From Spirochaetaceae bacterium (GTDB lineage Bacteria > Spirochaetota > Spirochaetia > DSM-27196 > Salinispiraceae), in contig SKVS01000103.1 in assembly GCA_007129335.1 (NCBI GenBank), forward strand, positions 1 through 14,453: 14,453 bases of DNA. Reading direction: 5' to 3'. Both the position numbers and the translations under genes were made by a program. Of the stretch, positions 1 to 6,774 are shown one piece after another. The notes beneath the pieces were generated by a model, which was given only the letters and a program-made list of their open reading frames with translations, was not told the DNA's origin and searched no databases. Position 1 is the first letter of the stretch. Each line of letters begins with the position of its first letter.

Positions 1-128
1 GCTTTTGCCCGGGCTTCTTCGCTTACCAGAACAGAATCCCCTTCAGCGGGTTTTTGGGCCCGATGGGTTTTGTTATTCTTGTTGTACGCAGATACGGGGT
101 CTAAGGGACCGAGTCTTTCGATACTCAT
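1..128 (-). CDS. flgM: FlgM-like anti-sigma-28 factor, N-terminal part only
   Basis: Partial gene on the minus strand; only the first 42 codons lie in the window and the rest runs off the left edge. The protein begins MSIERLGPLDPVSAYNK and continues with a polar linker and a VSEEARAKA segment. This resembles the N-terminus of spirochaetal FlgM proteins, which start with an IERLGPxxP-type sequence followed by a serine-rich stretch and an SxEA motif. FlgM binds the flagellar sigma factor FliA and holds it inactive until the hook-basal body is finished. The ATG is preceded at a good distance by AAGGAAGG on the minus strand. It lies 78 bp downstream of rsmI on the same strand and is probably co-transcribed. 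The C-terminal sigma-binding helices, which would settle the identity, are outside the window. Confidence 0.6.
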   Translation of the reverse strand, partial: MSIERLGPLDPVSAYNKNNKTHRAQKPAEGDSVLVSEEARAK

Positions 129-206
129 AACCGTAATTCCTTCCTTTCCCTTACAGTATCGGACATTTAACCCAAAAAGTTAAGCCCTTTTCCTGCAAAG
201 GATCGT

Positions 207-917
207 TTATCCCGAATTATCATCCAAATCATCCGGGTCGGTGGTACTATTGCCCGACAGTATCAAGGCGCATTCACCCTTAATGGTGCCACGTCCGGAA
301 AAATCTTGCAATACCTCCTGGGCAGTGCCTTCCACCAGTTCTTCATGACTTTTGGTCAATTCCCGGCCGACCAGGACTCTCCGTTGACTATCCAGTTCGG
401 CCAGATCTTGAAGGAGCTTGACCAGTCGGAATGGCGATTCGTAGATAATACAATTGTCGCCCGAATCCAAAAGTTCCTTGAGTTGTTTCTTCCGTCTTCC
501 GGATTTTGGGGACAGAAAACCGTCGAAAATCAGCCTTCTGCCCGAATAGCCCGATACGCTTGCTAATGCGGTCAGTGCGCTTGGGCCGGGAATGGGGGTA
601 ATGGTGTAACCCGCCTGGCGCACCGCATGGACCAGTCGAGCACCAGGATCGCTTATTCCCGGAGTACCGGCATCGCTAATAAAGGCAACATTCTTTCCGG
701 CTTCCAGCTCGCTCATAATCCGGGTTGCTGCCTGGAGTTCATTATGACCCCGGCAGCTCATGAGAGGTTTTCGTATTTCCAGGTGATTCAGGAGCTTCAG
801 ACTGTGCCGGGTATCCTCAGCAGCTATAAGATCCACCTGCTTCAGAGTTTCGATTGCTCTGAGGGTTATGTCCCCCAGGTTACCTAGAGGGGTTGCGACA
901 ATAAACAGTTGTGCCAT
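207..917 (-). CDS. rsmI: 16S rRNA (cytidine1402-2'-O)-methyltransferase RsmI
   Basis: RsmI methylates the ribose 2'-OH of C1402 in the 16S rRNA P site using SAM. The 236-residue protein begins MAQLFIVATPLGNLGD, the family's characteristic start. It continues with AAEDTRHS (32-39), the SAM-binding signature SDAGTPGISDPG (81-92), IPGPSALTALAS (109-120) and GRELTKSHEE (184-193). The reading frame stays open upstream to 992. I chose ATG 917 because RsmI proteins start at this motif and because the upstream extension is encoded by a mobile palindrome. No convincing Shine-Dalgarno sequence precedes 917. The protein is shorter than E. coli RsmI (about 286 residues) and lacks the usual C-terminal helical domain, ending in an acidic DDLDD tail. 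The same-strand neighbour downstream is the FlgM-like gene. Confidence 0.93.
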   Translation of the reverse strand: MAQLFIVATPLGNLGDITLRAIETLKQVDLIAAEDTRHSLKLLNHLEIRKPLMSCRGHNELQAATRIMSELEAGKNVAFISDAGTPGISDPGARLVHAVRQAGYTITPIPGPSALTALASVSGYSGRRLIFDGFLSPKSGRRKKQLKELLDSGDNCIIYESPFRLVKLLQDLAELDSQRRVLVGRELTKSHEELVEGTAQEVLQDFSGRGTIKGECALILSGNSTTDPDDLDDNSG

Positions 918-950
918 AGGGGTATTGTAGGGTATTTTCTTCACCAGTGG

Positions 951-1058
951 TAGGGCGCTCATGACTATAGATTCAAACCAATAACTCGACAATTGTCGAG
1001 TTATTGGTTTGAATCTATAGTCTCTCAGTAACTTTCATTGTCATATGCGTTTGCCCTG
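951..1058. mobile_element. MITE-like element 1 with 60-bp palindrome core
   Basis: Non-coding element between the divergent genes rsmI and the zinc-ribbon gene. Its centre is a perfect 60-bp palindrome (963-1022). To the right follows TCTCAGTAACTTTCATTG (1023-1040), which matches 17 of 18 bases of the reverse complement of 4739-4756 in element 2. The right terminus (1042-1058) is the reverse complement of CAGGGCAAACGCATATG, identical to the end of element 3. The left boundary is uncertain. I placed it at TAGGGC (951-956), one base off the CAGGGC terminus, inside a 12-base block matching element 2 at 10 positions. No target duplication is visible, so the left end may be degenerate or truncated. 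It probably replaced or displaced the rsmI promoter region. Confidence 0.7.
963..1022. repeat. Perfect 60-bp palindrome, copy 1
   Basis: The sequence is its own reverse complement over all 60 bases, with the axis between 992 and 993 and the core CTCGACAATTGTCGAG. As RNA either strand would fold into one long hairpin; as DNA it could extrude a cruciform. It has no T-tract on either side, so it is not a standard intrinsic terminator. A second copy lies at 4757-4816. Confidence 0.97.
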
Positions 1059-1091
1059 AATAGCTGGATAGTTGGAGGATGGACATAGATT

Positions 1092-1577
1092 ATGGAAATA
1101 GGTGTAATACTTGGGCTGGCTATTCTCATTATCTTTCTTGTTTCTGCGATTTTCGCCCTGGGGAAGAATGATTTTTACTTCCTGGCGGATAAAATGGCTG
1201 ACCGGAGCCGCCGGCAGTTCGGGGTGGTCAAGCCCTGTCCTCTTTGCGGCTCTATGCTTGAGAAAGGGGAGAAGGTTCGGACCAAGGTTTTTACTGTGGA
1301 AAATCCGGGTAAGAAACAGGCCATGGGAATTACCGACAGTTTGGTACACATGTACGGTTGCCAGTACTGCGACCCCCGGGATCGGCTTGCCGATCCTGAA
1401 CCCGAACCCAATGTTATTCCCGGGCCGGGTCATCCGGTACATTCCCGTCCCCGGAGAATTTGTCCTGTCTGTTCCCAGGAGCTAGGTTCGAAAGATCATG
1501 TTGTGGCCCGCTTATTCGAACAGGATAATAAAAAACCCCATCTCCATGTTATTGGCTGCACCCGCTGCCGGAAATAA
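1092..1577 (+). CDS. Membrane-anchored double zinc-ribbon protein of unknown function
   Basis: I do not recognise this 161-residue protein as a named family. Residues 4-23 form one hydrophobic N-terminal helix, probably a membrane anchor. Two zinc-ribbon modules follow. The first has CPLC (C49, C52) paired with CQYC (C90, C93). The second has CPVC (C124, C127) paired with CTRC (C156, C159). Each module has the order CPxC, a spacer of about 30-40 residues, then GCxxC, as in structural zinc ribbons. A proline- and acid-rich linker (about 101-121) separates them. GGAGG at 1074-1078 lies 13 bases before the ATG, a slightly long spacing. It ends 82 bp before aspS on the same strand and could be co-transcribed, but nothing ties its function to translation. 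It may bind protein or nucleic acid at the membrane; this is a guess. Confidence 0.75.
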   Translation: MEIGVILGLAILIIFLVSAIFALGKNDFYFLADKMADRSRRQFGVVKPCPLCGSMLEKGEKVRTKVFTVENPGKKQAMGITDSLVHMYGCQYCDPRDRLADPEPEPNVIPGPGHPVHSRPRRICPVCSQELGSKDHVVARLFEQDNKKPHLHVIGCTRCRK

Positions 1578-1659
1578 TCTGTGAATCCCTCGATCAATTG
1601 AATAAGATCCAAGGTCAGTCCCTTGATGCTCCTTTCCTCCAAGTGATATTCTCCCCCCC

Positions 1660-3459
1660 ATGGAACAACATAAAAGAACCGTCACGTGTGGAAGCCTGAC
1701 CGCTGAAAATGCAGGCCAGAAGGTCGTACTGAATGGGTGGGTCCACCGGCACCGGGATCATGGCGGAGTCCTGTTTCTCAATATCCGCGATCGTTATGGC
1801 ATAACCCAGGTACTCGTGGGTGAAAACGCCGATTCTCATTTACGAACCACCGCTGAATCGTTGAAATTTGAATATTGTGTAGCGGTGTATGGAACGGTTC
1901 ATCTCCGGCCGGATGCAATGGTCAATCCTGATATGCCCACGGGGGCTATTGAGGTTCAGGCGGAACGCATAGAAATTCTTTCAACCTGTGAAACCCTCCC
2001 TTTCATGATAGAGGAGAAGGCTGCTACCAATGAGGACCTTCGGTTGAAGTACCGGTATCTCGATCTGCGTACCGATGGCATGCAGAAAAAAATTGCCCTG
2101 CGCAGCCAGGTTATGTTCCGAATCCGGGAGTATTTGACCAAGGGAGGATTCCTGGAAATTGAAACTCCCACCATGATTCGTTCAACCCCCGAGGGAGCCC
2201 GGGACTTTTTGGTACCGAGCCGGATTCATCCGGGAAATTTCTATGCCCTCCCCCAGAGTCCCCAGCTGTTCAAGCAGATTCTCATGGTTTCCGGCTTTGA
2301 CAAGTATTTTCAGTTGGCCCATTGTTTCCGGGATGAGGATGCCCGGGGAGACAGGCAACCCGAGCATACCCAAATCGATATAGAAATGAGTTTTGTAGAT
2401 CAGGAAGATGTTTTTGCCCTCATAGAAGGTTTGTTCGGTCACATATTTCGGACAACCCTCGGAGTAGATTTGGATTCGGTCTTCCTGCGACTTTCCTATG
2501 ACGAGGCCATGGACCGGTTTGGTTCGGATAAGCCGGACCTCCGGTACGATTTGGAACTTCAGAACGGCGCATTTATGGCCGACATGTCGGATTTCCAGGT
2601 GTTCAAGCAGGCTATTGCCGATGGTGGGGCAATTCGGGCCTTGGTTGTTCCGGGGTGCGCCGATTATTCCCGGAAGCAGATAAGCGACCTGGAGGACACC
2701 GCCAAGATTTATAAGGCCAAAGGACTTGCCTGGCTCAAGGTGGTAGAACCGGGGACGGGGATCGACGGATCGGCTCTGGATGGGGGGATTGGCAAGTTTT
2801 TCTCTGGGAATAGCCAGGAAATTCTTTCCCGCCTGGGTGCAAAAACCGGTGACCTGGTACTCTTTGTTGCCGATACCCGGGCAATTGCCAACACTGCCCT
2901 GGGGTCGGTACGGAGCAGGCTCGGTAAAGACCTGAACCTTGCAAAGCCAGGAACCTTCAAGTTCGCCTGGATCATTGACTTCCCGCTGTTCGAGTGGAAT
3001 GAAGATGAGGAAAAATGGGATGCGGCCCACCATATGTTTACCATGCCTCAGGCCAGGTTTCTGGACACCATGGAACAGAACCCCGGACTAGTGAAGGGGA
3101 ACCTCTACGATCTGGTGTGTAACGGCTACGAAATGGCCTCGGGTTCTATTCGTATTCACGACCCGGCAATACAAAAAAGAATTTTCTCAATTGTAGGATT
3201 CCCCGAGGAAGAAGCGCAAAAGCGTTTTGGTTTCCTGCTGGATGCCTTTCGCTACGGACCTCCCCCTCATGGGGGTATTGCCCCTGGGCTTGATCGATTG
3301 CTCATGGTCATGACCGGAGAATCCACCATTCGGGAGGTTATGGCATTTCCCAAGAACTCGGTGGGAGTCAGTCCTATGGACGACAGTCCCAGTCCTGTGG
3401 ATGAGCAACAGCTGAAAGAGCTGGGACTGAGCCTTTTGTCAACGAATGATCAACACTAA
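1660..3459 (+). CDS. aspS: Aspartyl-tRNA synthetase, bacterial type, probably non-discriminating
   Basis: Class II synthetase that attaches aspartate to tRNA-Asp in the cytoplasm. The 599 residues match the usual bacterial length of about 590. An OB-fold anticodon-binding domain (about 1-110) contains GWVHRHRDHGG. Class II motif 1 lies around 160-190 (GGFLEIETP), motif 2 at 223-244 (FRDEDARGDRQPEHTQID), and a GAD insertion domain covers roughly 290-420. Motif 3 (GIAPGLDRL ... AFPKN) is near 538-566. H34 aligns with P. aeruginosa AspRS H31, and A86 lies where discriminating enzymes carry lysine. Both points suggest a non-discriminating enzyme that also charges tRNA-Asn with Asp. ATG 1660 is the first possible start after an in-frame TGA, but the leader just before it is pyrimidine-rich and has no Shine-Dalgarno sequence. 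It ends 11 bp before serA. Confidence 0.97.
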   Translation: MEQHKRTVTCGSLTAENAGQKVVLNGWVHRHRDHGGVLFLNIRDRYGITQVLVGENADSHLRTTAESLKFEYCVAVYGTVHLRPDAMVNPDMPTGAIEVQAERIEILSTCETLPFMIEEKAATNEDLRLKYRYLDLRTDGMQKKIALRSQVMFRIREYLTKGGFLEIETPTMIRSTPEGARDFLVPSRIHPGNFYALPQSPQLFKQILMVSGFDKYFQLAHCFRDEDARGDRQPEHTQIDIEMSFVDQEDVFALIEGLFGHIFRTTLGVDLDSVFLRLSYDEAMDRFGSDKPDLRYDLELQNGAFMADMSDFQVFKQAIADGGAIRALVVPGCADYSRKQISDLEDTAKIYKAKGLAWLKVVEPGTGIDGSALDGGIGKFFSGNSQEILSRLGAKTGDLVLFVADTRAIANTALGSVRSRLGKDLNLAKPGTFKFAWIIDFPLFEWNEDEEKWDAAHHMFTMPQARFLDTMEQNPGLVKGNLYDLVCNGYEMASGSIRIHDPAIQKRIFSIVGFPEEEAQKRFGFLLDAFRYGPPPHGGIAPGLDRLLMVMTGESTIREVMAFPKNSVGVSPMDDSPSPVDEQQLKELGLSLLSTNDQH

Positions 3460-3470
3460 GGAGTTTCTCA

Positions 3471-4640
3471 ATGTTCACCATAAAAACCTTGAATGAAATC
3501 AGCAGTCAGGGATTGTCTCTGCTGCCCAGGGATCGCTTTACTATCTCAAAGGATGAGGAAAATCCTGACGGCATTATTCTTCGCTCGTTCAAGATGCACG
3601 GAATGGATTTGCCTCCCGGACTCAAGGCTGTTGCCCGGGCCGGAGCAGGAACGAACAATATTCCTATTGATGCATGCAGTCAAAAGGGGATTGTGGTTTT
3701 CAATACCCCTGGAGCCAATGCGAATTCGGTGAAGGAACTTGTTCTTACGGGAATGTTCATTTCAAGCCGGAAAATCACCGAATCCATTGCCTGGAGCCAG
3801 GGATTGAAAGGAAAGGGTTCTGAGGTTCCAAAGCTGGTAGAATCGGGTAAATCGAATTTTGCTGGTCCGGAAATTCTGGGAAAAAAGCTTGCGGTGGTAG
3901 GACTGGGAGCAATTGGAGTCATGGTTGCCAATGCTGCGGTGGCCCTTGGGATGGAAGTGCTGGGTTACGATCCGTACATCAGCGTCGAAAGCGCGTGGGG
4001 GTTGAGCAGGGCGGTACAGCGGGCAGGCAGTCTTGAAGGGTGTATTGGGGATGCGGATTTCATTAGCCTCCACGTACCCCTGTTGGACAGTACCACAGAA
4101 ATGGTAAATGCTTCCCTCCTGGCAAAGATGCGCCCTGGGGTCAGGATTCTCAATTTTGCCCGGGGAGAGTTGGTGGATACTCCAGCAATTCTGGCAGCAT
4201 TACAAGGGGGCAGGGTTTCAGCCTATGTTATAGACTTCCCTACAGACGAACTTCTGGGAGTCGATGGGGTCATTCCTATTCCCCATTTGGGTGCCAGTAC
4301 ACCCGAGGCCGAGGAAAACTGTGCAATAATGGCAGCTAATCAGCTTCGAAATTATCTGGATCTGGGAAACATAAAAAACTCGGTCAATTTTCCCGATTGT
4401 GAAATGGATTTTACCACCGGTCTTCGGTTGACCATTTCCAATAGGAACATTCCAAACATGGTAGGACAAATAACAACGGTTCTTGCCCAGGAAAACATTA
4501 ATATTGCCGATCTGTTAAACAGGCATCGGGGCGATCTGGCCTACAATATTATCGACCTGGATGGGGATATAAGCGAGGTAGCTCTGGATAAGGTCCGATC
4601 TATCGAGGGTATTATCGGTCTCAGGGTAATTCGGCGCTGA
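3471..4640 (+). CDS. serA: D-3-phosphoglycerate dehydrogenase with ACT domain
   Basis: It likely oxidises 3-phosphoglycerate to 3-phosphohydroxypyruvate with NAD, the first step of serine synthesis. The protein has 389 residues, the compact form without the extra domain of longer PGDHs. The substrate-binding domain flanks a Rossmann domain with VGLGAIG (143-149) and the NAD-selective acidic residue D167. Catalytic residues expected in the family are visible: R231 in NFARGELVD, E260 in FPTDE and H272 in PHLGAST. The R-to-E spacing equals that of E. coli SerA. The C-terminal ACT domain (about 318-389) suggests feedback control by serine or another amino acid. The ATG follows AAGGAG closely. With only 11 bp after aspS it is almost certainly in the same operon. 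No serC lies nearby, so a related 2-hydroxyacid dehydrogenase role is the main alternative. Confidence 0.88.
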   Translation: MFTIKTLNEISSQGLSLLPRDRFTISKDEENPDGIILRSFKMHGMDLPPGLKAVARAGAGTNNIPIDACSQKGIVVFNTPGANANSVKELVLTGMFISSRKITESIAWSQGLKGKGSEVPKLVESGKSNFAGPEILGKKLAVVGLGAIGVMVANAAVALGMEVLGYDPYISVESAWGLSRAVQRAGSLEGCIGDADFISLHVPLLDSTTEMVNASLLAKMRPGVRILNFARGELVDTPAILAALQGGRVSAYVIDFPTDELLGVDGVIPIPHLGASTPEAEENCAIMAANQLRNYLDLGNIKNSVNFPDCEMDFTTGLRLTISNRNIPNMVGQITTVLAQENINIADLLNRHRGDLAYNIIDLDGDISEVALDKVRSIEGIIGLRVIRR

Positions 4641-4643
4641 GTC

Positions 4644-4661
4644 AGGGGGTGGGTGCCCCCT
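4644..4661 (+). terminator. GC-rich hairpin just after serA
   Basis: AGGGGG (4644-4649) pairs with CCCCCT (4656-4661) around a six-base loop, starting three bases after the serA stop codon. There is no T-tract behind it, so it may pause polymerase or protect the mRNA 3' end rather than be a full intrinsic terminator. Confidence 0.35.
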
Positions 4662-4712
4662 ACCTACTCCGCCGGCTTAATGTGCTGCTCCGGTTTGATA
4701 TGCCTCAGCCCT

Positions 4713-4722
4713 GGGGTGTACT
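4713..4722. repeat. Left target-site duplication of element 2
   Basis: GGGGTGTACT directly precedes the CAGGGC terminus of element 2 and matches CGGGTGTACT at 4884-4893, just after its other end, at 9 of 10 positions. The length equals the 10-bp duplication around element 3. Confidence 0.75.
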
Positions 4723-4883
4723 CAGGGCTAAAGCAGGGCAATGAAAGTTGCTGAGAGACTATAGATTCAAACCTGTAACTCGACAATTGTCGAGTTATAG
4801 GTTTGAATCTATAGTCATAAGCGACCTAGTTCTCCTGGGCTTACGGATTTTCCACTTTCAATATTCGCCCTGCTTTAGCCCTT
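4723..4883. mobile_element. MITE-like element 2 with palindrome core and terminal inverted repeats
   Basis: A 161-bp non-coding element between serA and the histidine kinase gene. The left end reads CAGGGCTAAAGCAGGGCAA and continues through TGAAAGT (4748). The right end (4854-4883) is its inverse with a 4-base insertion and one changed terminal base. The outer arms pair perfectly over 16 bp (4724-4739 with 4867-4882). A 60-bp near-palindrome sits inside at 4757-4816. Flanking 10-bp direct repeats (9 of 10 identical) mark it as an insertion. Its internal 4739-4816 block matches element 1 in reverse orientation. It contains no transposase, so it would have to be moved in trans. It lies immediately upstream of the kinase gene, so transcription of that gene must cross or start within it. 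Confidence 0.82.
4757..4816. repeat. 60-bp near-perfect palindrome, copy 2
   Basis: Same sequence as the palindrome at 963-1022 except at three positions, with the same core CTCGACAATTGTCGAG. Only one of its 30 pairs is imperfect: G4775 opposite T4798, which would be a G-U wobble in RNA. T4774 with A4799 replaces the A-T pair seen at 980/1005 in copy 1. Confidence 0.96.
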
Positions 4884-4893
4884 CGGGTGTACT
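4884..4893. repeat. Right target-site duplication of element 2
   Basis: CGGGTGTACT follows the right end of element 2 and is the partner of GGGGTGTACT at 4713-4722. The GTG at 4887, an apparent upstream start of the kinase frame, lies inside this duplication. Confidence 0.75.
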
Positions 4894-4928
4894 TGATTGC
4901 TCTTTTGAGCTGGGATAAACTCTGGCAC

Positions 4929-6746
4929 ATGGGCATTGTCTCCCGCATTAAATCTTTTGCATCGTATAAAACAGTCCTGTATCACAGGGATTTTCACCGG
5001 GTGAACTCCCGGATGACCCTGGTCCGGTTATTTTTCTTTCTTGCTACCCTCATCCTCGAGTGGGTGCTTTGGTACACCTTTTCGGCGGATATAAAAGAAG
5101 CCTACGGGCTTTACCGTGTTTTTCTCCTTGGTTTAACCGTCTTGTTGCCATTTCGCATAGTTCTCTCGTACCGGCCAAGACCTTTCTTCCGAAAGGTTCA
5201 GGAATCCCTTTTATTTTTTTCATCGCTGGATTACGCAGGATGGATTTTCCTTGGCCTTCTTGGTCCGCCGAATGCCCTGAGGTTTGTTTTCCTGTATTTG
5301 GTATCATTTCCCTATTTGCTCACCACCCTGTTTCCCTTGAATTCGGGTTACACCCTTGCCAGCCTTCTGACCGAGATGGTTGGTTTTATTCTGATTCTCT
5401 GGGCATCCCTTGCCCGGGGATGGTTGCCTGTGGGTATAGTTTGGTTGGTGTTTTACATCATCTTAGCGGGGGTAATGGCCATTCATGGGGGCTTGATCGT
5501 GTATTTAACCAAGGTCGGGCAGGTTAGGTACAGAAAAATCCAGGGTTACCACGGAATGCTCCGGCGTCAGCGGGACTGGCTGCAAAACCGCCAGGATATT
5601 ACCCGTTCCCTTTACGCCCGGGTGAGTCATGAGCTTCGAACTCCCCTGAATGGAATTATGGGAATGACAAACCTCTTGCAGGATTCGGCACTTCCTCCGG
5701 ATCTTTTTGAGTACACCCTGGGTATACGGAGTAATGCGGAGCTTCTTCTGAGTATCATTAACGATATTCTTGACAAGTCAAAAATCGATTCGGGTTTTTT
5801 TGTTGCCGAAAAGCGGCAATTTTCCCTGGGTGATACCCTGAACATTTTGGGTCTTACCATTCGGCATACCCTCGGAGAGAAGCCTGTTCGGTTGGATATT
5901 ATGACCGATCCCCAGGTTCCTGACATAGTGCAGGGAGATCAGACCAGGCTCATGCAGATTCTCTTCAATATTCTCGGTAATGCTGCTAAGTTCACCAAAG
6001 AAGGTACCATTACCCTGGATGTGGGAATGGAGGCAAGGCAGGATCATAGGTTTTCCCTTAGTTTTCGGGTAACCGATACGGGAATCGGAATCCCGCAAGA
6101 TCAGATCTCCCGGATTTTTGATGAATATGTTCAGCTTCATTCAGTGCAGGGCCTTGGGGGATCGGGGTTGGGCCTGTCCATTACCCGGGATATTGTACGT
6201 GCCCTGGACGGTACCATTCATGTTCAAAGTACCCTGGGTAAGGGTACGACCTTTCGGGTTACTCTCCCTTTCGAAGTTCCCGGTTCGCTGGGGGAAAGGG
6301 TCGGCGGAATGGTGCAGCCAAGTCTTTTTCCCGGAATCAAGCCTGAACCAGTTTGCCTGAAGGTGCTGGTTGTAGATGATAACGGGGTAAACAGGCAGAT
6401 TCTTCAGCGCATGCTGGAAAAGGCTGGGTGCTTCGTTCATCCCCTTGCCAGTGGTGGGAGCGCTTTGGAATCCATGACCCTGGACCGGTATGATTTGGTT
6501 TTTCTGGATTACCAGATGGCCGATATGAACGGGGTAGATGTTATTCGGGAATTAGACCGGAAAATTGCGGGAAGTTCGCCCTGGTCCGGCACCCGGATAG
6601 AAAACATCATTCTCATTACCGGCCATGGAGCTGATATACTTACCCAGGATATTAGTCACAGGATTCATAGTTTTCTCCAAAAACCCGTTCGTCTTACCCA
6701 GATCATGCAATTATGTAATCCCCGGGGAGTTTCCGAATCTGATTGA
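4929..6746 (+). CDS. Membrane hybrid sensor histidine kinase with C-terminal receiver domain
   Basis: Hybrid two-component kinase that should autophosphorylate and pass the phosphate to its own receiver. From ATG 4929 it has 605 residues. About six membrane helices fill residues 30-194 and form the sensor part; no known sensory domain is obvious. The dimerisation domain holds the H-box SHELRTPLNG with phospho-acceptor H234. The ATPase domain shows the N-box (N351 in ILGNAAKF), G1 box DTGIGIP (383-389), F-box FDEY and G2 box GGSGLGLS (410-417). The receiver (about 477-595) has DD483-484, phospho-acceptor D527 in LDYQM, T564 and K585. The frame is open back to GTG 4887, but that lies in the duplication flanking element 2, so I prefer ATG 4929. 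Neither start has a good ribosome site. No partner regulator or phosphotransfer protein is adjacent, so its signal and output are unknown. Confidence 0.92.
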   Translation: MGIVSRIKSFASYKTVLYHRDFHRVNSRMTLVRLFFFLATLILEWVLWYTFSADIKEAYGLYRVFLLGLTVLLPFRIVLSYRPRPFFRKVQESLLFFSSLDYAGWIFLGLLGPPNALRFVFLYLVSFPYLLTTLFPLNSGYTLASLLTEMVGFILILWASLARGWLPVGIVWLVFYIILAGVMAIHGGLIVYLTKVGQVRYRKIQGYHGMLRRQRDWLQNRQDITRSLYARVSHELRTPLNGIMGMTNLLQDSALPPDLFEYTLGIRSNAELLLSIINDILDKSKIDSGFFVAEKRQFSLGDTLNILGLTIRHTLGEKPVRLDIMTDPQVPDIVQGDQTRLMQILFNILGNAAKFTKEGTITLDVGMEARQDHRFSLSFRVTDTGIGIPQDQISRIFDEYVQLHSVQGLGGSGLGLSITRDIVRALDGTIHVQSTLGKGTTFRVTLPFEVPGSLGERVGGMVQPSLFPGIKPEPVCLKVLVVDDNGVNRQILQRMLEKAGCFVHPLASGGSALESMTLDRYDLVFLDYQMADMNGVDVIRELDRKIAGSSPWSGTRIENIILITGHGADILTQDISHRIHSFLQKPVRLTQIMQLCNPRGVSESD

Positions 6747-6764
6747 CCTGGCTATCCAACAGGA

Positions 6765-6774
6765 CAAACCCAGG
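6765..6774. repeat. Left 10-bp target-site duplication of element 3
   Basis: CAAACCCAGG directly abuts the left terminus of element 3 and is repeated exactly at 6897-6906. Confidence 0.92.

Noticed and set aside
129..206. Terminator or promoter between rsmI and the FlgM-like gene
   Set aside because: I see no hairpin with a T-tract and no convincing promoter boxes in these 78 bases.
963..1022. Palindrome as a bidirectional intrinsic terminator for rsmI and the zinc-ribbon gene
   Set aside because: The flanking genes diverge, so no transcript needs to end here, and there is no T-tract on either side.
941..1068. Target duplication around element 1
   Set aside because: The ten bases before 951 and after 1058 do not match, so no duplication can be claimed for this copy.
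2182..3033. Long open frame (283 codons) antisense to aspS
   Set aside because: It lies entirely within a clear synthetase gene, has no family-like motifs and no ribosome site; it is a by-product of codon use in aspS.
963..4816. Palindromes as part of a CRISPR array
   Set aside because: Only two copies, 3.7 kb apart and in opposite orientation, with no spacer structure and no cas genes.
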